Positions 8,631 through 16,500 of a stretch of 64,000 nt of DNA are shown here, piece by piece; the stretch's first letter is position 1, and each line of letters begins with the position of its first letter. The position numbers and the translations under genes are program-made. Source of the DNA: Lachnospiraceae bacterium (GTDB taxonomy: Bacteria > Bacillota > Clostridia > Lachnospirales > Lachnospiraceae); assembly GCA_015057505.1 (NCBI GenBank), contig SVEG01000011.1, forward strand, positions 29,280-93,279, in the 5' to 3' direction. Under the pieces are notes generated by a model. That model made no database searches. It had not been told where the DNA came from and saw only the letters and a list, made by a program, of their open reading frames with translations.

Positions 8631-10070
8631 ATGAGAAAATTTGATACGAAAGTTCAACATTTGAAATACAAGGTACTTCGCGAGGTTGCAAGACAGGCAT
8701 GGGCAGACAGGCTTCTTGAAACGGCACTGGATATTCCGAAAATGATTGTACCCGGTAAAGAACCTACGATGAGATGTTGTGTATATAAAGAACGAGCAAT
8801 TCTCGGTGAAAGAGTTAAGCTTGCAATGGGTGGAGACAAAACCAATCCCAACGTAATTGAAGTAATTGATATAGCATGCGATGAATGTCCTGTAGGCGGA
8901 TACGAGGTTACAGATGCATGCCGTGGATGTCTTGCACACAGATGTGAAGATGTATGTAAGAGAGGGGCTATTTCTTTTGACCGTTATCAGAGAGCTTACA
9001 TAGACAAGAGCAAGTGTGTTGAATGCGGTGCATGTGCAAAGGTCTGTCCTTATGGTGCAATTGCAGATCGTAAGCGCCCTTGTGAACGCTCTTGTAAGAT
9101 AAAGGCGATTTCCATGAAGGAAGACAAGACGGCATTTATTGACAACAGTAAGTGTATTTCCTGCGGTGCATGCGTATATCAGTGTCCTTTCGGAGCTATT
9201 TCAGACAAGTCATTCATTTTGAATGTAATCGATATTATCAAAAAGAGTGAGAACAACACAAAGTACAAGGTATATGCGGTTATTGCACCTTCAATTTCAA
9301 GCCAGTTCCAGTATGCAAAGCTTGGTCAGGTTATAAGTGGTATCAAGGCTCTTGGTTTCCATACTGTTGTAGAGGCTGCACTCGGTGCAGATATGGTTGC
9401 TTATGAAGAGTCAAGAGAACTTGTTGAAAAAGGCTTCCTTACAAGTTCATGTTGTCCGGCATTTGTTGACTATGTTAAAAAGCAGTTCCCGGATTTGTCG
9501 CAGTATATTTCTCATAACCTGTCACCTGCAGCAGTTATTGCAAAATACATCAAAGATACTTCAAAGGATGCCAAGGTTATCTTTATCGGACCGTGTACGG
9601 CCAAAAAGATGGAATTCCAAAAGGAAGAGGTTCGCCCTTATATTGACAGTGTAATCACATTTGAGGAATTACAGGCATTGTTTGACAGTAAAGACCTTGA
9701 GATAATGAGCATGGAAGAGGATGTCCTTGACAATGCTTCCTACTACGGACGTATCTTTGCAAGAAGTGGCGGACTTTCAGATGCAGTTGCGCAGGCACTT
9801 AAGGAGCAGGGAATCGACAACTTTGATCTTAAAGCAGTACCCTGTGATGGAATTGAAGCATGTCGTGTGGCACTTCTTAAAGCAAGCAAGCGTGTTCTTG
9901 ACGGTAATTTTATTGAAGGTATGGCATGTACCGGCGGATGTATCGGTGGCGCCGGCTGCTTAACCCACGGCGAGAAAAACAAAGCTGAGGTAGACAAATA
10001 CGGCATGCAAGCCTACGAAAAGACTATCGGAAGCGCTATCAGCGTATTAGAACTCAATAAACCCGAATAA
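8631..10070 (+). CDS. Monomeric [FeFe] hydrogenase (ferredoxin-dependent, group B-like)
   Basis: 479 residues. The N-terminal cysteine-rich region (about 80-190) holds several cluster motifs: 'CDECPVGG', 'CRGCLAHRCEDVC', 'CVECGACAKVCP' and 'CISCGACVYQCP'. The H-cluster domain has L1 'TSSCCPAF' (about 273), L2 'IGPCTAKKME' (about 320) and L3 'MACTGGCIGG' (about 432), so all four H-cluster cysteines and the proton-relay cysteine are present. It should evolve or oxidise H2 with ferredoxin. AGGAGG sits 5 nt before the ATG at 8631. It is the last gene of the adhE-led operon. Its final codons and stop lie inside the left edge of the 688-bp palindrome. Confidence 0.92.
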   Translation: MRKFDTKVQHLKYKVLREVARQAWADRLLETALDIPKMIVPGKEPTMRCCVYKERAILGERVKLAMGGDKTNPNVIEVIDIACDECPVGGYEVTDACRGCLAHRCEDVCKRGAISFDRYQRAYIDKSKCVECGACAKVCPYGAIADRKRPCERSCKIKAISMKEDKTAFIDNSKCISCGACVYQCPFGAISDKSFILNVIDIIKKSENNTKYKVYAVIAPSISSQFQYAKLGQVISGIKALGFHTVVEAALGADMVAYEESRELVEKGFLTSSCCPAFVDYVKKQFPDLSQYISHNLSPAAVIAKYIKDTSKDAKVIFIGPCTAKKMEFQKEEVRPYIDSVITFEELQALFDSKDLEIMSMEEDVLDNASYYGRIFARSGGLSDAVAQALKEQGIDNFDLKAVPCDGIEACRVALLKASKRVLDGNFIEGMACTGGCIGGAGCLTHGEKNKAEVDKYGMQAYEKTIGSAISVLELNKPE

Positions 10071-10076
10071 ATATAA

Positions 10077-10110
10077 CGGACTGTCGCATATACTGCGCAG
10101 TCCGCTTTTT
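10077..10110 (+). terminator. Terminator of the adhE-hydrogenase operon (left end of palindrome)
   Basis: Stem CGGACTGT / GCAGTCCG with a loop containing CATATACTGC, followed by CTTTTT. It lies 6 bp after the hydrogenase stop. Its mirror copy at the other end of the palindrome terminates degV. Confidence 0.85.
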
Positions 10111-10374
10111 GTCCCTGCACTGCGGCGTTATACTCCGTGTATATTGCATATTTAGTTTTCGCAGGCAACATAGGTTTTTTAGAAGAACTTTGCTTTTTAA
10201 GCTTTCCACCTAATTGTGCCGCGCAGAGTTGTCTGAGTGGAATTGATTAGAAGTTCAGGAATCTCTGGATTTTGTATATTTTAATTTATGATTTTACTCG
10301 CAACTCCACGACCTTAAGCGGAACTAACACTTTACGCGCTTCAATGTTTTATTAGCACGCCCCTCCACTAACTC

Positions 10375-10430
10375 GTAACAAGGTGATAGTAAAATCAAGG
10401 CATGTTAACGATATAGAATCACCTTGTTAC
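10375..10430. repeat. Central stem-loop of the palindrome
   Basis: GTAACAAGGTGAT and ATCACCTTGTTAC form a perfect 13-bp stem around a 30-nt loop that contains the palindrome GTTAAC (10404-10409). No U-tract follows on either strand, so it is not a simple terminator. Confidence 0.85.
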
Positions 10431-10694
10431 TCAGACAAAACTTGCGGGGCGTGCTTCATCGAAGCGTTCGTAAAGTGAGTTCAGCTAAAGGTCTATGTTG
10501 CCTTCGCAAAATCATAAATTAAAATATACAAAATCCAGAGATTCCTGAACTTCTTCAATTCCAACGAGTTTCTCGGAGCGGCACAAAATCGTAGGGTGGA
10601 AAGCAAAAAGCATTAGTTCTTCTTAAAACCGTAGACGTTGCAAGAAAACTAAATATGCAATATACACGGAGTATAACGCCGCAGTGCAGGGGAC

Positions 10695-10728
10695 AAAAAA
10701 CGGACCATGCAGTATATGTGATGGTCCG
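10695..10728 (-). terminator. Terminator of degV (right end of palindrome)
   Basis: Read on the minus strand: stem CGGACCAT / ATGGTCCG with a loop containing CATATACTGC, followed by TTTTTT. It is the inverted, covarying counterpart of the hairpin at 10077-10110. Confidence 0.85.
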
Positions 10729-10744
10729 TTGTGTTTATTTGGGT

Positions 10745-11584
10745 TTAGAAAGCTACGATGATACCGCGGTTGCCTGCGTACATGGTGCTTACGCCACGCA
10801 TGTCGAGAAGCTTGATTTCGGCGGCAGGGTATTTTTCGTTTATTTTATCGCGCAGGAATTCGGCGCGGTCAAGGCTGTTACAGTAGGAAATGTAAAAGCG
10901 TGACGGTTTAGAGTTTTCTGCGAATTTGAGGACGTTGTCAAGTAATTCGGCCATGGCTTTTTTTACACCGCGAGCCTGTCCGAGTTGATAGATTGTGCCT
11001 TCGGGTGTGGCAGCAAGTATCGGTAGAATGTGAAGCAGGGATGCTGCAATGTATTTAAGGCCTGTAAGGCGTCCGTTTCGTTGAAGGAAGCTTAAGTCTT
11101 CAAGTACAAAAACCGTGTTCATGGAGTCAATGTATTCTTCGACGGTCCTGACAGTTTCTTCAAATGACATGCCGAGTTCTTCACATTCGATTACCTTGCG
11201 TGCAATAAGTGTCTGTCCGACGGAAGCGGAGCAACTGTTAAATATGTGAATCTGCTCTGTTGCATCTTTGCCGGCTGCAAGTGATTTTGCAAGAGCCGCA
11301 CTGTTGTAAGAGCCGCTTAAGTTTGCTGAAAGAGTAATAATATAAATTCTTTTTGTATCGGCTCTGAAGGCACTTTTGTAGAGCTCAGGTGAAGGACAGG
11401 CTGAACGTGGGCATGCATCAGTGGATGCCACAAGTTCAACAAATTTGGTCTGGTTAAAGGTTTCATCATCTGTAATTTCTACATCTCCGACCTGAAGGGT
11501 AAGGGGAATTGAAGATATAACACCAAGACTTTTCATTTCATCGGTTACTTCGCCACAACTGTCCATTAATATTTGATATTCCAT
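10745..11584 (-). CDS. DegV family fatty-acid-binding protein
   Basis: 279 residues, the normal DegV length. The N-terminal 'MEYQILMDSCGEVTDEM' resembles the family's 'DS..DL' start. 'ACPRSACPSPELY' is the central conserved loop, 'IITLSANLSGSYNSA' is the conserved fatty-acid head-group binding segment, and 'FLQRNGRLTG' is the second signature. Family members bind a fatty acid and supply it to fatty acid kinase (FakA), which is not seen here. AGGAG lies 7 nt upstream of the ATG on the minus strand, with a good promoter further up. The gene converges on the hydrogenase operon, and its stop lies in the right edge of the palindrome. Confidence 0.92.
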   Translation of the reverse strand: MEYQILMDSCGEVTDEMKSLGVISSIPLTLQVGDVEITDDETFNQTKFVELVASTDACPRSACPSPELYKSAFRADTKRIYIITLSANLSGSYNSAALAKSLAAGKDATEQIHIFNSCSASVGQTLIARKVIECEELGMSFEETVRTVEEYIDSMNTVFVLEDLSFLQRNGRLTGLKYIAASLLHILPILAATPEGTIYQLGQARGVKKAMAELLDNVLKFAENSKPSRFYISYCNSLDRAEFLRDKINEKYPAAEIKLLDMRGVSTMYAGNRGIIVAF

Positions 11585-11619
11585 AAGGTACTCCTAACTA
11601 ATAATTTGACATATTTATT

Positions 11620-11647
11620 AATATAAAGTATACTGAAAAAGTGTCAA
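11620..11647 (-). promoter_or_regulatory. Putative sigma-A promoter of degV
   Basis: On the minus strand, TTGACA (11647-11642) and TATATT (11625-11620) are 16 bp apart, about 35 bp before the ATG. The spacer contains the palindrome AGTATACT. Confidence 0.65.
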
Positions 11648-11738
11648 AATACAATCATCAGCTTATCTTAGCGTGTTGCAGAACCGACATTTTTTATAAA
11701 AGTGTTGGGTTTCTATAAAAGTTTTATATTTAGAAAGA

Positions 11739-12308
11739 ATGGTGTTTTTAGTGAAAGAAAGCAGGAGAACGGTGCTTACCAGACGCCTTTTGAGAGACAG
11801 TCTGGTAGAACTTATGCAGACTGAATCCATACATAAGATTTCAATTAAGCAGATTTGTGAGACGGCGGATGTTAACCGTACTACTTTTTATGCACATTAC
11901 TGTGACAGGTATGAGCTTTTGGAGGATGTCGAGAGGGAGATTGCAAAAGGTATAACGGCAGAAATTGACAAGCTTACAGACGATAATGAGCCTGAGAAGC
12001 AGCTAGAGAGGTTTTTTAAATATATTATTGATAATATCGAACGTTTCAGGGTTTTGCTTAGGGATTGTAAGGACAACACTTTTGCACTCGGATTGGCACA
12101 TCTTTCGATAAAGCGTTTTATTGCTGATGAGAAGTTTGTTAAGATGAAAGAGGATGCAAGGGAGTTCATTTATCAGTATATTATTACAGGAAGTCTTAAT
12201 ATTATTGAGAAGCTTATAAAGAATGAGATAGATAAGAATCCCGGTGAGATTGCCAGAATGTTTAAGACAGTGGTAAGTGGTAGCATAGGTGCGTTTTCTT
12301 ACGCATAG
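11739..12308 (+). CDS. TetR/AcrR family transcriptional regulator
   Basis: 189 residues. The N-terminal TetR helix-turn-helix (about 10-55) has 'TRRLLRDSLVELM', 'ISIKQICETADVNRTTFYAHY' reduced here to its core 'VNRTTFYAHY', and 'DRYELLEDV'. The C-terminal part is the all-helical domain of the clostridial DhaS/'TetR C-terminal firmicutes' type. The ribosome-binding site is weak; a GTG at 11751 in the same frame is an alternative start. It overlaps functionally with the next gene: its stop codon is part of that gene's AGGAGG site. It probably regulates itself and the membrane protein downstream. The inducer is unknown. Confidence 0.85.
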   Translation: MVFLVKESRRTVLTRRLLRDSLVELMQTESIHKISIKQICETADVNRTTFYAHYCDRYELLEDVEREIAKGITAEIDKLTDDNEPEKQLERFFKYIIDNIERFRVLLRDCKDNTFALGLAHLSIKRFIADEKFVKMKEDAREFIYQYIITGSLNIIEKLIKNEIDKNPGEIARMFKTVVSGSIGAFSYA

Positions 12309-12318
12309 GAGGGTTGTA

Positions 12319-12960
12319 ATGGAGAATAATAAGGTCGCATTTTTATATCTGATTTGGATAGGTATAGTTAACATAATTGTAGCCGCTATAAAAGCATTGG
12401 AGAGAGTATCTGCGCGTTTCGGGACAACGATTTCGGGTGTTTTGGAAGGGTTACTAGAGTTTTCGGAGCCTTATGGAAAGGTTATTGCGTCGGTGCTTCT
12501 TTTGATAGTGTTTTATATCGTGTCAAAGAAGAAGAATCCCGGCAGACCGGTTACGCTGCTTAATATCTGGGGAATTGTTTTTGTCGGAGTTCAGGTATAT
12601 TACTACCTTGAGATGATATTCTATGACAGGATTCTTGAGGATTATTTTGAGCTTGCAAGTGGAGAAGCATATACAGCGTTTTATGCGAGTACGCACGGTT
12701 TTAAGTATGCACCGATGTTTGTCGGAATCATGTTTGGAATTGCGATGACAGGAATTATGCTTAAGGACAAGTACATTAAGATTACTGTGTTGGTGCTCAG
12801 TGTGCTTTATCTGTTTTTCTTCGGATTCCAGGACATGGCGTTTTTGTCCTTCCGTAACACAACTGTCGGAATAGTACTTTGCTCGGCGCTTTTTCACGCG
12901 GTGCAGACTGTCGGAATTTTACTTCTCGGTATATATCTTAAGTTAAAATATCGCGAATAG
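12319..12960 (+). CDS. Integral membrane protein of unknown function
   Basis: 213 residues with five or six hydrophobic segments (near residues 8-25, 55-75, 85-105, 130-150, 155-175 and 190-208). AGGAGG at 12308-12313 fixes the start at 12319. No recognisable catalytic or transport motif. It follows the TetR-type regulator with 10 bp between them, so it is likely that regulator's target. I do not recognise the family. Confidence 0.75.
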   Translation: MENNKVAFLYLIWIGIVNIIVAAIKALERVSARFGTTISGVLEGLLEFSEPYGKVIASVLLLIVFYIVSKKKNPGRPVTLLNIWGIVFVGVQVYYYLEMIFYDRILEDYFELASGEAYTAFYASTHGFKYAPMFVGIMFGIAMTGIMLKDKYIKITVLVLSVLYLFFFGFQDMAFLSFRNTTVGIVLCSALFHAVQTVGILLLGIYLKLKYRE

Positions 12961-12971
12961 GCGGAATGATT

Positions 12972-13616
12972 ATGATAAAAGCAGTTATATTTGACATGGA
13001 TGGAGTGCTTCTCGATACCGAGAAGCACTTTGAATATTGTTGGACTAAAGCAGCGCGTGAGGCGGGATTTCCTTTTGAAAAAGAACATGCGTGGATGCTT
13101 AGAAGTCTTGCGGTTAAATTTGCGGAACCGCTTATGAAAAGCATATTTGGGGACTCTTTTGATTTTAAAAGTGTTCGTGAGAGACGTAAGGAGCTTATGA
13201 AGGAGAGACTTTCTGAGTATGGTCTTGAGAAGAAATACGGAGCTGATGAGATACTTGATTATCTTAAGGGACTGGGGATTAAGACCGCTGTTGCTACAGC
13301 GACGGAGCCCGTCTGCGCAAGAGAGTATCTTGAGAGTGTAGGACTGTATGACAAGTTTGATTATGTGGTAAGCGCCCATACTGTTGCAAACGGTAAACCC
13401 ATGCCTGATATATATCTTTATGCATGTGAGAAGATTGGTGAGAATCCTGTGGACTGCCTTGCGGTGGAGGATTCACCAAATGGTATTCTTGCAGCAGTGA
13501 GAGCAGGAATCCCTACGGTTATGGTTCCCGACAGAACTATGCCTGATGAAGAGCTTTTGGCAATTTTGCACTATTGCGCAGTTGATTTATTGGAAATAAA
13601 AGCGATTGTTAAATAA
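12972..13616 (+). CDS. HAD-superfamily phosphatase, beta-phosphoglucomutase-like
   Basis: 214 residues. Motif I is 'FDMDGVLLDTE' with the nucleophile and acid/base aspartates near residues 8 and 10. Motif II threonine is in 'TAVATATEP'. The 'KPMPDIYLYA' lysine is motif III, and 'AVEDSPNGILAAV' is motif IV. A small helical cap (about 15-85) is typical of the beta-PGM/phosphoglycolate phosphatase group. The substrate is probably a sugar phosphate but cannot be named. ATG at 12972 is preferred because AGGCGGA lies 6 nt upstream; ATG at 12966 is too close to it. It follows the membrane protein by 11 bp and may be in the same operon. Confidence 0.88.
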   Translation: MIKAVIFDMDGVLLDTEKHFEYCWTKAAREAGFPFEKEHAWMLRSLAVKFAEPLMKSIFGDSFDFKSVRERRKELMKERLSEYGLEKKYGADEILDYLKGLGIKTAVATATEPVCAREYLESVGLYDKFDYVVSAHTVANGKPMPDIYLYACEKIGENPVDCLAVEDSPNGILAAVRAGIPTVMVPDRTMPDEELLAILHYCAVDLLEIKAIVK

Positions 13617-13634
13617 GCGTCTGTATTTTATAAT
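13606..13634 (+). promoter_or_regulatory. Putative sigma-A promoter of the rhamnogalacturonan lyase gene
   Basis: TTGTTA (13606-13611) and TATAAT (13629-13634) are 17 bp apart. The -35 box lies in the end of the HAD gene and the -10 box is 47 bp before the ATG. Confidence 0.55.
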
Positions 13635-13680
13635 ATAAGCAAGGTATTACAGAAATATTACAAAATCGGGAGGACAAAAA

Positions 13681-16362
13681 ATGAAATCAGGAATATTTGC
13701 AGGCTTCAGACGTGCGGTTGCCATAGTTATGGTTTTATGTATGGTGATGCTTTGTGCATGTAACGATAATGCGAATGTTGTCGATGAGAGCACTACAGAG
13801 ACAACCACGATGGCTGTTGATCAGGAAGTTGAGATAACGGGGCTTGCAGTAAGTAATATAACGGAAAGCACGGTAACTCTTAAGTGGGATGCTTGCTCTG
13901 ACGAGAGAGTCGACGGCTATTTTGTTTATTGGGCAGATAAGGATACGGAGACAGTGGTATATGAGCAGATAGCTTTTGTGGAAGCGGGAGTTACTACATA
14001 TACTTTTGATATTGCAACTAACGTAAATCACTATTTTAAAGTTGCAGCTTCTCTCGGAGGAAAGGAAATGTCAGCCATGTCCGCAATGGTTGTTTCCGAT
14101 ACCAAGGCTGAATTTGTGCTTAAGCTTGAGGCACTTGGCAGAGGTATCATTGCGGCTAAAGAGGATAACGGTGTATTTTTAAGCTGGAGACTTCTTGCTA
14201 ATGAGGTTACAGGGTATGGCGAGACAGGCCTTACAGGTGTGAATTTTAACGTATATAAGAACGGTGAAAGGGTTGCAAATGTTGCAGATAGCACCAACTA
14301 CCTTGTAAAGGATGCGCAGATTACAGATACTTTCCGAATTGAAGCTGTTTCGGCAGATAATAAGGTTCTCGGAGTTTATGAGGATGTTATGGTTTGTACA
14401 ACCGACAATTATTTTGATATTCCTCTTCAGGTTCCTGCAAACGGTACAATTGACAGAACTGTGGTTATTGAAGAATATCCGCTTGAGTATACGTATTCGG
14501 CTAATGATGTAAGCGTCGGTGATGTTGACGGTGACGGAGAGTACGAGTACTTTGTAAAATGGTATCCTGATAATGCGAAAGATGTTTGTCAGAGAGGTTA
14601 TACAGGTAATACATATATTGACTGTTATGAGCTTGACGGAACATTGTTATACAGAATTGACCTTGGTGTAAATGTACGTTCAGGAGCACATTATACACAG
14701 TTTGTGGTATATGATTTTAACGGTGACGGTAAAGCAGAAATCAGTATGCAGACAGCACCGGGAACAAGGATTATTAAGTATGTTGACGGCAATCAGACTA
14801 AGGGTATCGCGTCAGAGACATATATAACAATTCCTGCGGAGGATGTGGCAGAAGGAGTTACTAACGAAGATAATTATATTTTGGATGCCGCACAGTATGC
14901 AGAGTATCTTGTTGACATTTTCATGGACTGGGGTGTTTGGGCCAACGATACTGCAGATATGAAGGCAGCCAAGGCTACATGGGATAAGAATATCGAAAAT
15001 CTTTGGGGTGTTCCAAATGCAAAGCAGAAGATAGGACATGAAGGCCCTTATACAAAAGATGAAGCACAGATTTTGGTTGACTACTTTATAGATGTTTATG
15101 CTGTCGGAAGAAGCGGCAACAATAAGCTTCGTGAGTTTGAAGGCTTTAATCTTTATGGACCTGAATATCTGAGTTTGTTTGCGGGTGCTACCGGAGAAGA
15201 GATGGATACTATTGCATATCCTGTGAACAGAGCCGACGACGGTCTCCTTTGGGGTGACTATGCCATGACAAGAATAGAGCCGGGTAACCGCGTTGACCGT
15301 TTCCTTGCAGGAATGGCATTCCTTGATGGCGAGAATCCTTATCTTGTTCTTGGCAGAGGTTATTATACAAGAACTACAGTTACGGCTCTCAGTGTTAATG
15401 CGGCGGGTAAGTTTGAGACATACTGGAAGGTTGACAGTGGCTGGACAGTTATGGATAATCCGTTTTACTGTAATCCTCACAGCATGAATGGAAGCGATGC
15501 TGTGTTCGGAAGCATTACATGTCAAGGCAATCATCAAATTAGTGCTGCCGATGTTGACGGAGACGGTTGTCAGGAGGTTATTTACGGTGGCGCAATCATC
15601 GATAATGACGGTGGCTTCTATAGTAGCGGTACTGACAGACTTCCGAGTGGTAGCGAAGCTAAGTATGGTCATGGAGATTCTCTTCATATAACAGATATTA
15701 ATCCAGATAATCCGGGACTTGAGATTTTCTCATGTTATGAAGGTGGAGCAGGAGCACCTTTTGGTACAGCACTCCGTGATGCAAGAACCAATACTACTAT
15801 TTTCGGTAATTATACCGGTAAGGATACAGGACGTTGTATGATAGGTGATATTGATCCTGCAACACGCGGATTGGAGACATGGGGATATACAACAAGAGAT
15901 GCTTATGGTAACTCAATGGTAAGATTGCAGACAATTGGGACAAATCAAAGTGCCAAGTATGCTGCAGATATGACAACGCAGATAATTACGAGTTCATCTT
16001 CAACAAACGGCAATGTTAAGGTTGCGAGATTGGATGAGAAAGGAAATATAAGAACTCTTCAGGATTGTGCAGAAACTGCGACGAACAATGGAACAAAAGG
16101 GAATGCGTCGCTTGTTGCGGATGTACTTGGCGATTGGAGAGAAGAAGTTATATTAAGAACAACAGACAGTTCGGCATTGCGTATCTATGTAAGTGATGAG
16201 GTTACGAATCATAAGTTATATACGCTTATGCATGATGCACAGTATCGTGCGATGGTAGCTTGCCAGCAGACTTCATATAATCAGCCGTCATATACAAGCT
16301 TCTATTTTGCGTCTGACATTGACTGGAAGTATGTGCCTGTTCCTAAGGTGGCAACAAAATAA
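13681..16362 (+). CDS. Lipoprotein rhamnogalacturonan lyase (PL11, YesW/YesX-like) with FN3 domain
   Basis: 893 residues. An N-terminal signal peptide ends in a lipobox ('MLCAC', cysteine about 27), so it is anchored on the outer face of the membrane. A Thr-rich stretch is followed by a fibronectin-III-like domain (about 50-140: 'VTLKWDACSD', 'HYFKVAAS'). The rest is a PL11 beta-propeller: 'DVDGDGEYEYFVKWYPD', 'GYTGNTYIDCYELDG', 'GAHYTQFVVYDFNGDGKAEI' cut to its core 'GAHYTQFVVYDFNGDG', and 'DVDGDGCQEVIYGG'. The acidic loops bind calcium. PL11 enzymes cleave the rhamnogalacturonan I backbone of pectin by beta-elimination. GGGAGG lies 7 nt before the ATG. A terminator follows, so it is monocistronic. 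Confidence 0.92.
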   Translation: MKSGIFAGFRRAVAIVMVLCMVMLCACNDNANVVDESTTETTTMAVDQEVEITGLAVSNITESTVTLKWDACSDERVDGYFVYWADKDTETVVYEQIAFVEAGVTTYTFDIATNVNHYFKVAASLGGKEMSAMSAMVVSDTKAEFVLKLEALGRGIIAAKEDNGVFLSWRLLANEVTGYGETGLTGVNFNVYKNGERVANVADSTNYLVKDAQITDTFRIEAVSADNKVLGVYEDVMVCTTDNYFDIPLQVPANGTIDRTVVIEEYPLEYTYSANDVSVGDVDGDGEYEYFVKWYPDNAKDVCQRGYTGNTYIDCYELDGTLLYRIDLGVNVRSGAHYTQFVVYDFNGDGKAEISMQTAPGTRIIKYVDGNQTKGIASETYITIPAEDVAEGVTNEDNYILDAAQYAEYLVDIFMDWGVWANDTADMKAAKATWDKNIENLWGVPNAKQKIGHEGPYTKDEAQILVDYFIDVYAVGRSGNNKLREFEGFNLYGPEYLSLFAGATGEEMDTIAYPVNRADDGLLWGDYAMTRIEPGNRVDRFLAGMAFLDGENPYLVLGRGYYTRTTVTALSVNAAGKFETYWKVDSGWTVMDNPFYCNPHSMNGSDAVFGSITCQGNHQISAADVDGDGCQEVIYGGAIIDNDGGFYSSGTDRLPSGSEAKYGHGDSLHITDINPDNPGLEIFSCYEGGAGAPFGTALRDARTNTTIFGNYTGKDTGRCMIGDIDPATRGLETWGYTTRDAYGNSMVRLQTIGTNQSAKYAADMTTQIITSSSSTNGNVKVARLDEKGNIRTLQDCAETATNNGTKGNASLVADVLGDWREEVILRTTDSSALRIYVSDEVTNHKLYTLMHDAQYRAMVACQQTSYNQPSYTSFYFASDIDWKYVPVPKVATK

Positions 16363-16374
16363 ATTATAAATGAG

Positions 16375-16406
16375 GCTGTGCAACGGAGTTTGCACAGCTT
16401 TATTTT
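16375..16406 (+). terminator. Intrinsic terminator after the rhamnogalacturonan lyase
   Basis: Stem GCTGTGCAA / TTGCACAGC (9 bp, 6-nt loop) followed by TTTATTTT. It lies 12 bp after the stop. Confidence 0.8.
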
Positions 16407-16425
16407 ATGCCATATGTTTTACTTT

Positions 16426-16454
16426 TTGACTTTTATAAAATATGGTGCTAGAAT
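16426..16454 (+). promoter_or_regulatory. Putative sigma-A promoter of the zinc-ribbon protein gene
   Basis: TTGACT (16426-16431) and TAGAAT (16449-16454) with a 17-bp spacer, 47 bp before the ATG. Confidence 0.6.
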
Positions 16455-16500
16455 ATAGGCATAACAAAAAAAACAGTGTGATTATATGGGAGGATAAATC

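Larger units (their letters stand above)
10059..10746. repeat. 688-bp imperfect palindrome between convergent genes (unrecognised element)
   Basis: The whole gap between the hydrogenase and degV stops is one large inverted repeat centred near 10402. Left and right copies match as follows: edges 10059-10081 with 10724-10746 (19 of 23 positions); a perfect 46-bp block 10115-10160 with 10644-10689; a perfect 47-bp block 10249-10295 with 10508-10554; a 10-bp block 10354-10363 with 10446-10455; and a 13-bp stem 10375-10387 with 10418-10430. Between blocks the arms are clearly related but diverged. Both gene stops fall within it. No open reading frame of note is present. It may be a structured RNA, a double terminator, or a transposon-derived (MITE-like) palindrome; I cannot tell which. 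Confidence 0.9.

Noticed and set aside
10059..10746. Insertion sequence or integron attC array as explanation of the palindrome
   Set aside because: No transposase or integrase, no clear target-site duplication, no attC core sites. A MITE-like origin remains possible but unproven.
10655..10903. Plus-strand open frame of 82 codons running from the palindrome into degV
   Set aside because: It is antisense to degV, has no ribosome-binding site and is built from the inverted repeat; degV is the real gene.
14812..15687. 291-codon minus-strand open frame inside the rhamnogalacturonan lyase
   Set aside because: Fully antisense to a well-conserved PL11 gene; no start signal and no recognisable domain.
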